Shown: one piece after another, positions 18,482-28,631 of the stretch
Position numbering within the stretch: the first letter of the stretch is position 1
Layout of the letters: every line of letters begins with the position of its first letter
Origin: Aneurinibacillus tyrosinisolvens
GTDB taxonomy: Bacteria; Bacillota; Bacilli; Aneurinibacillales; Aneurinibacillaceae
NCBI RefSeq assembly: GCF_001015055.1
Contig: NZ_BBWZ01000004.1
Location: 186,001 to 250,000 of the forward strand
DNA: 64,000 nucleotides
Reading direction: 5' to 3'
Made by a program: the position numbers and the translations under genes
The notes under the pieces: model-generated
Told to the model about the DNA's origin: nothing
The model's input: only the letters and a program-made list of their open reading frames with translations
Database searches by the model: none

Positions 18482-19300
18482 TTATTTTGAAAACGATGCC
18501 TTTACCTCAGCCAAATCACTGGCAAATTTCTCCTGGGTCGCCTGTATTGTCTGCGTAAATACGTCTTTTGTTTCCGCATCGATGACGCGCAGCCCGACCC
18601 CGGTTACTCCTCCGGGCACACACACCCTCTGCTGTAAAGTCGGCAGCGAGAAGCGGCCGTCTTCGAGAAGGCGGCCCATCCCGATAATCATCTGGGTCAT
18701 CATTTCCGTCGCCTGCCCCTCTGATAGAGACGTTTCTTGGATAGCACTGTCAATGAAGCGCTGCAGAAGAAAACTAAAAAACGCGGGCCCACAGCTTACA
18801 ATGTCGGAGGAAATCCTTGTTTCAGCTTCCCCGATATGAATCGGGGTACTAATAGCGGAAAGAAGAGTAAACAGTGCCTGGGCATCCTCATCCTGCAGCC
18901 TTCTGCCCATCGTAACAAGTGTTGCACCACTGAGGGCAGCATTTGTTATGCTTGGAATTACGCGTGCAACTTTGCATGTAAGGAAAGATTCAAGCCGTTC
19001 AACCCCAACTGAGCTTGTAATGGAAAGGAGAAGTTTTTGATCATCCAGGCAATCTCTTATTTCATCCAAAACAACACGGTAATCGAGTGGCTTGACACAT
19101 AGAAACAGGAAGTCTGCCTGTAGAGCGACATCGCGATTCGCCGCAGTATTTATTCCAGGGTACTTTGCGAGAAGAGGAGAAAGCTTTTCTCTTGTTCTGT
19201 TAGAAGCGATAATCTGCGAGGGAAGAAGTGCGCCGGATTCAATAAACGCTTCAATTAAAATCGTTCCCATACTTCCTGTGCCGATAAAACCAATGTGCAT
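18482..19300 (-). CDS. comER: late competence protein ComER (pyrroline-5-carboxylate reductase family)
   Basis: 272-aa Rossmann protein of the ProC superfamily. The dinucleotide fold is MHIGFIGTGSMGTIL, followed by DFLFLCVKPLDYRVVL and the C-terminal dimer helices. In B. subtilis comER lies divergent from and just upstream of comEA. The same arrangement here, together with the comE genes on the plus strand, identifies it as ComER rather than a biosynthetic ProC. The biochemical role is not settled. Confidence 0.88.
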   Translation of the reverse strand: MHIGFIGTGSMGTILIEAFIESGALLPSQIIASNRTREKLSPLLAKYPGINTAANRDVALQADFLFLCVKPLDYRVVLDEIRDCLDDQKLLLSITSSVGVERLESFLTCKVARVIPSITNAALSGATLVTMGRRLQDEDAQALFTLLSAISTPIHIGEAETRISSDIVSCGPAFFSFLLQRFIDSAIQETSLSEGQATEMMTQMIIGMGRLLEDGRFSLPTLQQRVCVPGGVTGVGLRVIDAETKDVFTQTIQATQEKFASDLAEVKASFSK

Positions 19301-19506
19301 CTGAATCCCTCCAGCCGTTTTTAAAGCAGGCAGGACAGCTCAGGCAGGTTGTCTGTCCCTCCATACTGAAAAAGAAAGGTGCAAACAAACGCAGACTGGC
19401 TGTATGGTAGCCTTCCTTTTATTCCGCTGTTTTCATGTATATGGACCCCAAAGGAGATTCAGTACACAAATTTTAGGAGATGTGTTATCATGTAAATATA
19501 TGGTAA

Positions 19507-19755
19507 TTATTTACATATCTCTCTAATCATTTCTATTGTTACAAGCTTGCGTGGAGGCAGGTGATGGCTCTGTGCGAGCTGGTTAATCTGCTGTGTTACG
19601 TGATTAATTTCATGGACTGAGATTTCTTCTCCGGCCTTGCATTGCTCTATAGCCTGCTCGATCCGCAGTTCTCTTATAGCGTCCAGTTTACGATAAAGGG
19701 TAATATACTCCGCCTGTTTTGCCGAATGGGCGGAAATTGCGTGGTGAACACTCAT
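19507..19755 (-). CDS. DUF2533/YpbS-like small protein
   Basis: 82-aa helical soluble protein (SVHHAISAHSAKQAEYITLYRKLD, then KAGEEISVHEINHVTQQINQLAQ, PPRKLVTIEMIREIC). From memory of the family it resembles Bacillus YpbS (DUF2533), whose function is unknown. GGAGGTTC lies ahead of the ATG at 19755. A 9-bp inverted repeat with a 9-nt gap (19490-19516, ATGTAAATA/TATTTACAT) straddles its stop and may be an imperfect terminator. It sits between comER and comEA, an unusual position. Confidence 0.6.
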   Translation of the reverse strand: MSVHHAISAHSAKQAEYITLYRKLDAIRELRIEQAIEQCKAGEEISVHEINHVTQQINQLAQSHHLPPRKLVTIEMIREICK

Positions 19756-19850
19756 ACTATGAACCTCCTTTATAGTCCGTCATTTTTTTCAATAGCAGTA
19801 TACAAAGATTATAGGCAATCCAATAACCAATCACAAGCTGCAGGGGGCAT

Positions 19851-20518
19851 ATGATGATTGAATTCTTTCTTGCAAGAAAAAAACACTTATCATTATTATA
19901 TTCTTTATTGTTATCGGTAGTAGTTATTTTTATTTCTATGGGAAAGAAAACAACGCAGAGAAGGCCATGATTCCTATTGTGGAAAGTGGGGTGCAAGAAC
20001 AGAAGAAGCCGGAGGAGACGGGGCGGAAACAGAATGAAAGCGGAGGAATTGAAAAGAAGCAGGAGAAGCGAATTGTTGTTGATGTGAAAGGGGCGGTCGC
20101 ACACCCCGGTGTGTATACGCTGCACGGGGAGGCCAGAATGTTTGAAGCGATCGGCATGGCAGGCGGGCTGCTCCCGGAAGCTGACGACAAGCAGGTAAAC
20201 GGGGCTCAGCTTTTGCAGGACGGGGCCTTGCTATATATTCCCCATAAGGGAGAACAGGCCGCTGAAGCTTCGTACAAACAAGGCGCCTCTCCTGGAGTAC
20301 CTGCCGGGAGCGATTCCGGCCAGATTAGAGTAGATATAAACCATGCGGCCTCAGAGCAACTGCAAACCATTCCTGGCATCGGGCCCGGAAAAGCGGCTGC
20401 CATTATTCAATATCGTGAGGAAAAAGGATTGTTCCGAACGATCGAAGACATCACGAACGTTTCAGGAATCGGGGCCAAAACATTTGAGAAAATAAAACCG
20501 CATATTGTTGCAAAATAA
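19851..20518 (+). CDS. comEA: competence DNA receptor ComEA (N-terminal frameshift)
   Basis: Membrane-anchored DNA-binding protein of the transformation machinery. The part from about 19874 to the stop encodes a hydrophobic anchor (KKTLIIIIFFIVIGSSYF), a charged Gln/Glu/Lys linker, a SLBB domain (VVDVKGAVAHPGVYTL, AIGMAGGLLPEAD) and two helix-hairpin-helix motifs (LQTIPGIGPGKAAAIIQYRE and ITNVSGIGAKTFEKIKPHI). That frame has no good start before its anchor. The ATGs at 19851/19854, behind AGGGGG, are in another frame (MMIEFFLARKK) and would join it if the A7 run at 19877-19883 had eight As. I therefore read this as one gene with a single-base error; otherwise a start near 19967 would delete the anchor. 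Confidence 0.8.
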
Positions 20519-20582
20519 AATTTTTGGATTAAGTTGACAGGTAGGAATAGTGTGGCTATAATGGCAATAACGACATATGCAT

Positions 20583-20746
20583 CTCTTATCAAGAGTGGCG
20601 GAGGGACTGGCCCTTAGAAGCCCGGCAACCGGCAGGTTATACTGCAAGGTGCTAAATCCAGCAAAGCAATAGGCTTTGGAAGATGAGAGCGATGATACAT
20701 ACCTCAGTATCTAGCCTCTTCCTTCCGGGAAGAGGTTTTTATTTTT
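20583..20746 (+). promoter_or_regulatory. SAM-I (S-box) riboswitch with terminator
   Basis: Classical S-box landmarks occur in order: CTTATCAAGAG, GGAGGGACTGGCCC, GAAGCCCGGCAACC, GGTGCTAAATCC, and GGAAGATGAGAG. The expression platform is the terminator CTCTTCC/GGGAAGAG plus T5 at 20715-20746. S-adenosylmethionine binding would terminate transcription of the metY gene downstream. Confidence 0.96.
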
Positions 20747-20751
20747 GGTAG

Positions 20752-22095
<1,344 letters not shown>

Positions 22096-22110
22096 AGCAA
22101 TAAGAAGAAG

Positions 22111-22142
22111 GGAAGCGCTGCTTTTGCAGGCTTCCTTTCTTT
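22111..22142 (+). terminator. terminator after metY
   Basis: Hairpin GGAAGCGCTGC-TTTT-GCAGGCTTCC followed by TTTCTTT, 15 bp after the metY stop. Confidence 0.75.
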
Positions 22143-22199
22143 CGTTTACTATAGAAATAGCAAGAAGAACGGGAAAGCTGGAAGAAAGGAAGAGTGCGA

Positions 22200-22715
22200 T
22201 TGGATACGAGAAAGACGTGGGATGAATATTTTATGGACATGGCTTACATGGCCTCTACGCGCGCCACGTGTCCCCGGCGCAGTGTAGGTGCAATTCTGAC
22301 GAAAAACAAAAGGATTCTTGGCACGGCGTATAACGGAAGCCCGGGAGGTGTTACTTCCTGCCTTGATGAGGGCTGTATGCTGCAGGGATATTATGAACCG
22401 GACGAGAGCGGGGAGATTGTGCCGAAAGAGAAGTGCATCCGTACGATTCATGCCGAACAAAACCTGCTCCTCTTTACCGATCAGGCGGATCGCGATGGAG
22501 CCGCTGTCTATGTCACCGATCAGCCATGCTGGACCTGTGCCAATCTCATTGCGAACAGCGGGATTACTGAAGTCGTTTACCATCGCCCTTACAGTAAGGA
22601 TTACGATAAGGTGGCTGCTCTTTTCACGCAGAAAGGAATTGCGCTTCGCCATCTTGCAGAGTATGCCCCGCCGGCCGGGTCAAGCAGGAAGTCATTGATT
22701 AATTATATTTTTTAG
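22200..22715 (+). CDS. comEB: ComEB, dCMP deaminase family protein
   Basis: Zinc-dependent cytidine/deoxycytidylate deaminase of about 171 aa. The zinc site is HAEQNLLL plus PCWTCANLI; DEYFMDMAYMASTRATCPRRSVGAIL and YNGSPGG are family motifs. Synteny (comER, comEA, comEB, comEC) fixes it as ComEB. Two non-ATG starts are possible: GTG at 22194 lies too close to AAAGGAAG, while TTG at 22200 has normal spacing. I prefer the latter with modest certainty. MetY and its riboswitch separate comEA from comEB, unlike the compact B. subtilis operon. Confidence 0.88.
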   Translation: MDTRKTWDEYFMDMAYMASTRATCPRRSVGAILTKNKRILGTAYNGSPGGVTSCLDEGCMLQGYYEPDESGEIVPKEKCIRTIHAEQNLLLFTDQADRDGAAVYVTDQPCWTCANLIANSGITEVVYHRPYSKDYDKVAALFTQKGIALRHLAEYAPPAGSSRKSLINYIF

Positions 22716-22810
22716 CAAAAATACTCGAATATATGGTATGGATGGTGAAAAAGGGGGTAATGATGTAGCAAGAGAGATTAATCTTTCGAACTACTAACGA
22801 GGTGATTTCA

Positions 22811-23398
22811 ATGCAACCAAATGTAGTAACCATCCGAGGTGTATGCGATAATTTCCAGGCAGCCCATGAGCGTATTGACGATGTGTATCGTGTTGTGGAA
22901 GAAGCGAAATCACGACATGAGATAACAGTAGAAGAGAAGAAAACAATGCAAGGTACCCTGCTTTTAGGTTTTTATACAGAACACGGTGTGTTCCGCTTAG
23001 TTGTACAAGCAGGTCTGCCGATAAAAGGACGTCTTTATATAAACGGAATTACGGAAGACGAAATGGCCACCAATCCTCTCATTCGCCTGTTTTATGGTTC
23101 TATCTACCTGATGGGAGCTACCGGAATGCTTCGTCTGTATGAAGAAGGAATGAGCAAGGACATCCACTTCCGTGAAGGAAAGATTTTTGAGAACAACGGT
23201 TTTGGGGAAGAAAAGGAATTATCCAATATTCTTGTTGACCAGTACATTGATCAGCAAATTGTAGAAGGGCGGATTAACTTCCTGCTCGAGAAGTTGAATA
23301 ATTATATGGTACAGGACATTGAACAGCCAAATATGCACATGATTAAACAAGAGTTGGCGCTGTTGACCGGCCAGCTGAATGAATTGCAAAATTACTAA
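22811..23398 (+). CDS. conserved hypothetical protein
   Basis: 195-aa soluble protein that I do not recognise. It starts MQPNVVTIRGVCDNFQAAHERIDDVYRVVEE. The middle looks like a small alpha/beta domain (GTLLLGFYTEHGVFRLVVQAGLP), followed by predicted helices rich in Glu/Leu (DQYIDQQIVEGRINFLLEKL). There is no signal peptide or membrane segment. GAGGTGAT fits the ATG at 22811. It is a single gene with its own terminator, lying between comEB and the MazG-like gene. Confidence 0.75.
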   Translation: MQPNVVTIRGVCDNFQAAHERIDDVYRVVEEAKSRHEITVEEKKTMQGTLLLGFYTEHGVFRLVVQAGLPIKGRLYINGITEDEMATNPLIRLFYGSIYLMGATGMLRLYEEGMSKDIHFREGKIFENNGFGEEKELSNILVDQYIDQQIVEGRINFLLEKLNNYMVQDIEQPNMHMIKQELALLTGQLNELQNY

Positions 23399-23430
23399 AG
23401 GGAAGAGGAAACGACTCTTTCCTTTTTTTT
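23397..23430 (+). terminator. terminator after the 22811-23398 gene
   Basis: Stem AAAGGGAAGAG / CTCTTTCCTTT with a 7-nt loop, followed by a long T tract. Confidence 0.85.
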
Positions 23431-23502
23431 ACTTTTTTTGTTGCTTTACATGATACAATAAGGAGGAAATCATACATAGGTAACGCAGAAAGGAAGAAGA
23501 CC

Positions 23503-24141
23503 ATGATTGAAATTGTGCTGCCCCGCCTTACCCGGCTTATTCCCTCGCTGGAATCGACCTTTCACAAGCTGGTCGAGGAGCAGGGTGAACTGAGCGAGGC
23601 GATTTTACAATGGATGGACGAGCAGGGAACACCGAACGCACGCGATGCCCTGCACAGAGTGGCAGGTGAACTGCTTGATGTTGCTCAAACCTGTATTTCC
23701 ATGACGTTCGTGCTTGAAGACCTGGCGCCGGATGTCCGGCTGGAGAATTTAATGGAGGAGCACCTGAAGAAACTGCTCCGCAAGGGATACCTTGACAGGG
23801 ATACGGGAGATGTATATTTGAAAATCACAGAAGAAGGGTATCGCGCCATCAGCCTGCCGCGCCCTGTCATTCCGGGTGTGACACTTGACAGCACTGTGCT
23901 TACCATTTCAGTGGCTGTTGGCCGGTTTGCGCAGTGGATCGGCAAATTCCGCGGAGCGAGCGGAGAGTTTGTCCGCTACGACGATGAACAGGTCATCCGG
24001 GGCTGCGGGCTCAACCTATTACATATTGCGCAGTGCTGTTTTACCATGCTGTACATACTGGAGCAAACGTTCCTGATGGACATTGATACTCTCGTTACCT
24101 CGCACATCGAAAAATTAAAACAGCGCGGATATGTGAAATAG
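23503..24141 (+). CDS. MazG-like protein with an internal degenerate duplication
   Basis: 212-aa all-helical protein. The first half carries MazG/all-alpha NTP pyrophosphohydrolase-like signatures: HKLVEEQGELSEAI (EExxE type) and AGELLDVAQTC (ExxD type). The second half (about 130-212) repeats the same layout: VGRFAQWIGKFRGASGEF, LNLLHIAQCCFTMLYILEQ, LVTSHIEKLKQRGYV. It parallels LLDVAQTCISMTFVLED...LMEEHLKKLLRKGYL but has lost the acidic metal ligands. This suggests one active and one structural lobe. The substrate is unknown. Its stop directly abuts the comEC start, so it may be cotranscribed with comEC. Confidence 0.7.
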   Translation: MIEIVLPRLTRLIPSLESTFHKLVEEQGELSEAILQWMDEQGTPNARDALHRVAGELLDVAQTCISMTFVLEDLAPDVRLENLMEEHLKKLLRKGYLDRDTGDVYLKITEEGYRAISLPRPVIPGVTLDSTVLTISVAVGRFAQWIGKFRGASGEFVRYDDEQVIRGCGLNLLHIAQCCFTMLYILEQTFLMDIDTLVTSHIEKLKQRGYVK

Positions 24142-26544
24142 ATGAGACAGCGGGCGCTTTTTTTATATGGTTTGTGTATGCTGGGTGGTCTTGTTAGCGC
24201 CTCACAGTTTATAAACAGCGCCCGCTCCGGTCTATTGCTTCTTATTCTGTGCCTAACGATTACAGCTGCGGCTCTCTGGAGGTATAGGGAACATCGGTGG
24301 AACTGCATCCTGTGCTTCTTTTTCTTGATAGGCGGATTTACATATTACATATGGGTTGACACACATAACGTCAGCGTCCTTCCGGATAAAAAAGCCGCAT
24401 TTGAAGGGGTTATAAAGAGCGCTCCCGAATACGATGGGGATCGAAGCCGGTTTATTATTGAAATTACCGGAATAGACGGGAGTTCCATTCAACCGAAAGA
24501 GAAGGTGCAGACAACCCTTTACTTTCATGCAGAACATGAGCGGACACGTGCGGAGAAACTTTTAACGTACGGGACTGAACTTGCCGGAGAAATTGAACTT
24601 TCGCTTCCCGCTGATCCTACTAATCCGGGTGCTTTTGATTATCCTGAATTTCTTCACTGGCAGAGAATCCACAAAACCGGGAAAATTACAGAAGTCCAAT
24701 CGCTGATATACCGAAAACCTGCCGCATTGAGTATAAACCGAAGCATGATTCAGGCGCGCACATGGTTAACCACCCGTTTATCCCAGTTGTACAGCAATGA
24801 AACGGAAGGATTGCTCGCAGGGATGCTGCTCGGCTCCGAGGAAGAAATCGATCCCGAGTTGTACACGAGCTTTTCCTCACTCGGCCTTACGCATGTAATT
24901 GCCATATCCGGCCAGCATATTAGTCTGCTTGTTATCGCGCTTGTCTATTTGCTTTGCCTTTGCGGCATGGGCAAGGAACGCGCCTACATGATCACCGCCG
25001 TCATTCTCCCCGTTTATGTGCTAATGACAGGCGCAAGCGCGTCCGCTATGCGGGCGCTTATTATGGGGGAACTCGTGCTTGGGGCTCTCCTTATGCGAAG
25101 ATTCCATGACGGGTGGAACAGCATCGGTGCCGCTTTTTTAATGATGGCCCTGTACGATCCGTACTGCATTCACCAGGTTGGCTTTCAATTGTCTTTTCTG
25201 GTTACTTTTGGCCTGCTTGTTTTTGTCCCCCGGTTTAACAGCATTCTTCCTATAAAACAGGAAGCGCTAAAGAGCCTTGTCGCAGTGACGGTAACTGCTA
25301 CGATCGTTTCTTTTCCGCTTACGATTTACTACTTCCATGTGTACGCGTATATTTCTCCGCTCATTAACTTCGTGTTTGTGCCTTTTATTAGTATTATTAT
25401 AGCTCCTCTGGCGGCAGTTTCTCTGCTTCTTGGTGCCATTCACCCCGCTTTCGGGCTATTTCTTGCAAATGTAGTAGACGTAATGCTTACACCTGTCTTA
25501 CAATTTCTTTATGTAGCGGAAACGTGGTATACCGTTCGCGGTGTTTTTTCCTCGCCTTCCGCTTTCTGGCTGTGCGGGTATATGGCCTGGATTGTCTTTC
25601 TCGCCTGCTCTTTGTATGGTAAAATAATTTTTAATTGGAAAATAGTAACTGCCCACATTTTCATTCCGCTCACACTTTTTTGCCTTTTGCTTACCGACTC
25701 TCATCCAGGAGACAGTGTGCTTATTACTTTTCTTGATGTAGGCCAGGGGGATGCCATCGTGATTGAAACACCTGGCAAAGTCGTTGTTATCGATGGCGGA
25801 GGTCCGATGCCGCGCTGGAATGAACAACCATGGCAGAAGCGGCGAAATAATTATAATCCGGTTAAGGAAGTTGTCATGCCTTATTTATATTACCGGGGAA
25901 TTAAACAGGTGGATTTGCTTGTTCTGACCCATGGTGACAGCGATCATGTAGGGGGCATCCCTTATTTGCTTTCCCATATGCCTGTCCGGCAGGTAATGGT
26001 GAATAGCCGGAAAACAGAAACCTCGCTTATGAAGGAAATTTTTTATCTTCTAAATAAAGGGAATATTCCTGTTGTTGCGGCAAATAGCGGCCAATCATGG
26101 AAAGAAGGAGATTTTATTCGCTGGCATGTTCTGAATCCGAACAAAGAAAGCACCGGGGAAAGCCGTAACGATAGCTCGGTCGTTCTCCTTCTGGAGGCGT
26201 ACGGAAGGAAGCTTCTTCTAACAGGTGATCTTGAACAGCAGGGAGAGGAGCGAATCTTGCGGGAAACCGATATACATAATGTAGACATCTTAAAGGCCGG
26301 GCACCACGGAAGCAGAAGCTCAACATCGGAGCCATGGGTGCTGCGGACACATCCGGTTCTAACCGTTATTTCTGTTGGCAAGAAAAACCGGTACGGCCAT
26401 CCACACGCAGAAGTAATCGAAAGACTCATTGCGCATAGCAGCAAGGTACTCCGCACGGATGAGTGCGGCGCCATTGTTGTCCAAATCGAAAGAAACGGGT
26501 TTGTTTATAAGCCGGCAGCCCGCTGCCGGGCAACAGCGAAATAG
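24142..26544 (+). CDS. comEC: DNA internalization channel ComEC/Rec2
   Basis: Full-length (800 aa) polytopic competence protein forming the DNA uptake channel in the membrane. It has an N-terminal TM pair and DUF4131/OB region, a central Competence domain with many helices (LGLTHVIAISGQHISLLVIAL is the family signature), and a C-terminal metallo-beta-lactamase domain (LDVGQGDAIVIETP, LTHGDSDHVGG, LKAGHHGSRSSTSEP). The ATG follows the upstream stop codon without a gap and lacks a clear Shine-Dalgarno site, so translation is probably coupled. Confidence 0.95.
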   Translation: MRQRALFLYGLCMLGGLVSASQFINSARSGLLLLILCLTITAAALWRYREHRWNCILCFFFLIGGFTYYIWVDTHNVSVLPDKKAAFEGVIKSAPEYDGDRSRFIIEITGIDGSSIQPKEKVQTTLYFHAEHERTRAEKLLTYGTELAGEIELSLPADPTNPGAFDYPEFLHWQRIHKTGKITEVQSLIYRKPAALSINRSMIQARTWLTTRLSQLYSNETEGLLAGMLLGSEEEIDPELYTSFSSLGLTHVIAISGQHISLLVIALVYLLCLCGMGKERAYMITAVILPVYVLMTGASASAMRALIMGELVLGALLMRRFHDGWNSIGAAFLMMALYDPYCIHQVGFQLSFLVTFGLLVFVPRFNSILPIKQEALKSLVAVTVTATIVSFPLTIYYFHVYAYISPLINFVFVPFISIIIAPLAAVSLLLGAIHPAFGLFLANVVDVMLTPVLQFLYVAETWYTVRGVFSSPSAFWLCGYMAWIVFLACSLYGKIIFNWKIVTAHIFIPLTLFCLLLTDSHPGDSVLITFLDVGQGDAIVIETPGKVVVIDGGGPMPRWNEQPWQKRRNNYNPVKEVVMPYLYYRGIKQVDLLVLTHGDSDHVGGIPYLLSHMPVRQVMVNSRKTETSLMKEIFYLLNKGNIPVVAANSGQSWKEGDFIRWHVLNPNKESTGESRNDSSVVLLLEAYGRKLLLTGDLEQQGEERILRETDIHNVDILKAGHHGSRSSTSEPWVLRTHPVLTVISVGKKNRYGHPHAEVIERLIAHSSKVLRTDECGAIVVQIERNGFVYKPAARCRATAK

Positions 26545-26610
26545 CCAATATTTTATGCAACATTCAGCGTGCTATCCACGTCTGAAAGGTATGGGAGAGG
26601 AGGCAAGGGC

Positions 26611-27153
26611 GTGATTGATGCAGAGTTAATACGCTCCGCCCAAGAAGGAGATCGAGATTCTCTCGTTCGATTACTGGAATTAATTGAGCCGTCCGTTTAT
26701 CGAACAGCGTACTATGTACTGGGGAATGAGCATGATGCATTAGATGCTTCGCAGGAAGCTTTAATCCGCATTTATACGAAGATAACAACATACCAGGAAA
26801 AAGCAAAGTTTTCAACCTGGGTACAGCGCATCGTTACGAATGTTTGTATCGATAAGTTTCGAAAAAAGAAGGAAACTGTCTCCATCGACCAATATGAACT
26901 AACACTTCGCGATCTTCAGAATGTGGAGCAGGAGGTCGTAAAATCCGGTGTGGCGGCAGAGGTTCGGGAAGCGATTAACCAGCTGTCAGAGCACCAGCGA
27001 ACGGTAATTACACTTCGCTATCTTCAAGATTTGTCATACGGGGAAATAGCAGAAGTGATGAACATGCCGCTAAATACAGTGAAGTCTTACTTATATAGAG
27101 CGCGCCAGCAACTGCAGGAACTGTTGAAAGAATATCAGAAAGGTGGTGTATAG
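26611..27153 (+). CDS. ECF-family RNA polymerase sigma factor (SigW-like)
   Basis: 180-aa extracytoplasmic-function sigma factor. Region 2 covers about residues 8-75 (DALDASQEALIRIYTKI, FSTWVQRIVTNVCIDKFRKKK). Region 4 covers about 118-175 (LSEHQRTVITLRYLQDLSYGEIAEVMNMPLNTVKSYLYRARQ, in pieces). The start is GTG at 26611, chosen because GGAGAGGAGG precedes it at good spacing; an upstream in-frame ATG has none. The next gene, a zinc-finger anti-sigma factor, begins one base after its stop. Confidence 0.92.
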   Translation: MIDAELIRSAQEGDRDSLVRLLELIEPSVYRTAYYVLGNEHDALDASQEALIRIYTKITTYQEKAKFSTWVQRIVTNVCIDKFRKKKETVSIDQYELTLRDLQNVEQEVVKSGVAAEVREAINQLSEHQRTVITLRYLQDLSYGEIAEVMNMPLNTVKSYLYRARQQLQELLKEYQKGGV

Positions 27154-27154
27154 G

Positions 27155-28435
27155 GTGGAGTGCGAAGAAATATATGAGCTTATACAACGTGATCTTGACA
27201 GCGATTTGGACGACTCCGAAAAGACAGAGCTCATGCTGCATCTCTCAAATTGCCCGGATTGCGCGGAGCTGGCGGAACGCCTGCATATGATTTCTACCCG
27301 TCTCGAACAACTTCCTATGGTGAAGCCGCCGTTTAGTATTGTGAGCTCCATTTTGCCCCAGCTTGATATCATTGATCAAGAGAGAAATAAAAGCGGAGTT
27401 CCTTTCCTAGCTGCGGATGAGCAAGTTGCAGCCATTGAGAGGAAAAGAGTTGACATAAAGAGAAACAAAATGTTCTGGTACCGTTCTGCGGGTGGTTTTA
27501 TCGCCGCGGGCTTGCTGCTGTCCGTTGTGATGTTTAATATGGGGGAGAGTTCCCAGAAAGAATCCGCCCTTTCCATGCCGAATAAGTACAAAGAGAGCAA
27601 TTCGGCTGGGAATGAAGCAGCAAAGCCTTCTACCGCAGCGCCTTCTGCTGCAGCAGTGGAGAAAAAGGTTGAACCCGCACACGGGAAGCCAGCTCTTGCT
27701 GAGAATAAACGGGTGGCTGTAATCGGAGGCCAGAACAATTCAGTCGGCACCTCCGAGTCTTCAGCATATCCTAATGCAGCGGAAGAGAGCGCGGTTCCAA
27801 GCAGCGGGCAGCATCCTGATAAGGGACAGCCTGCAGGAAAAACGCAAAGCCCGGAAAAAAACAGCGAGCAGACTCCTCCTCCTGAAAAAAATATGAACAA
27901 GGAAGCGCCACTAAAGGGAAAGCCAGGTGAGAATGGGGGAAGCCCGCTTCCCGGGAATGCAGCGAAGCTGCCGGAGAAGAGCGCCGTAGCCGTAGCCCCG
28001 AAGGAGAATGGGGGCCAGGCAGCGCCGAAAGAGGGACCGGCATTAGCTCCTCCCAATCCGGGAGCAGCCAATGGCATTATGAGCTTTGCGGGGAGTGACA
28101 ACAACGCAAACACAGGCACTGAAGATGCCCGCCAGAAAGACAATGCTGCATCCGGGGCGTATAGGCCGCCGGGAAATCCGTCTCCTAAGGGGGAATATTT
28201 TGTCGGTGAAAGCGGCAACCAGCTTCTTGTGCGTGATAAAACAGGACAAATTAGCTTTGCGACGCATACATGGAACGCTGCGCACAATGTATCGTACCGC
28301 TGGATAAATGATCAGCTAATCGAATATACACTGCAGTATAACCCGGAGCAGTCCCCAGGGGCGCCGTCCGATTTGCGTGTCCAGAAATGGGTCATCGATT
28401 TGGAAAAAAACATTGAAAGACCGGTATATAAATAA
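27155..28435 (+). CDS. membrane anti-sigma factor with zinc finger and long extracytoplasmic region
   Basis: 426 aa. The N-terminal zf-HC2/ZAS domain has HLSNCPDCAEL and should bind the ECF sigma factor. One membrane helix (GGFIAAGLLLSVVMF, about residue 115-130) follows. About 220 residues of low-complexity Ala/Pro/Gly/Lys/Glu-rich linker lead to a compact C-terminal domain (EYFVGESGNQLLVRDKTGQI, YRWINDQLIEYTLQYNPE). The C-terminal domain could be the extracellular sensor; that is inference. The GTG start at 27155 follows AGGTGG. The pair lies between comEC and holA. Confidence 0.85.
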   Translation: MECEEIYELIQRDLDSDLDDSEKTELMLHLSNCPDCAELAERLHMISTRLEQLPMVKPPFSIVSSILPQLDIIDQERNKSGVPFLAADEQVAAIERKRVDIKRNKMFWYRSAGGFIAAGLLLSVVMFNMGESSQKESALSMPNKYKESNSAGNEAAKPSTAAPSAAAVEKKVEPAHGKPALAENKRVAVIGGQNNSVGTSESSAYPNAAEESAVPSSGQHPDKGQPAGKTQSPEKNSEQTPPPEKNMNKEAPLKGKPGENGGSPLPGNAAKLPEKSAVAVAPKENGGQAAPKEGPALAPPNPGAANGIMSFAGSDNNANTGTEDARQKDNAASGAYRPPGNPSPKGEYFVGESGNQLLVRDKTGQISFATHTWNAAHNVSYRWINDQLIEYTLQYNPEQSPGAPSDLRVQKWVIDLEKNIERPVYK

Positions 28436-28550
28436 GCACCTTTTTTTATCTGGTGCGTAGTATGTAGTAAAAGCAAAGGTGCTTATCGTTCAGCATCCGG
28501 ATGAAGGGCCCCGCCGGAACCTGAGCGTTTACATATATGCACACTGGAAA

Positions 28551-28582
28551 AAGAACCATGGCAAATGACTGCCATGGTTCTT
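28551..28582. repeat. 13-bp inverted repeat in the gap before holA
   Basis: Perfect arms AAGAACCATGGCA and TGCCATGGTTCTT with a 6-nt loop and no T tract. It may be a weak terminator for the sigma/anti-sigma operon or a processing site. Just after the anti-sigma stop there is another, looser repeat (AAGCACCTTT at 28432 and AAAGGTGCTT at 28475). Confidence 0.55.
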
Positions 28583-28631
28583 GCTGTTCAGGGGACAGGA
28601 AAAAGGTATAATGAAAAGCGAGGTGAACAGG

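Noticed and set aside
18482..19300. Biosynthetic pyrroline-5-carboxylate reductase (proC)
   Set aside because: The fold is the same, but position opposite comEA-comEB-comEC and divergence from ProC motifs favour ComER.
27376..28287. A 303-codon minus-strand open frame opposite the anti-sigma factor
   Set aside because: It is the mirror of the Pro/Ala/Gly-rich linker. Its product is low-complexity Ala/Gly/Phe/Ser with no ribosome-binding site, and the plus-strand gene has clear domains.
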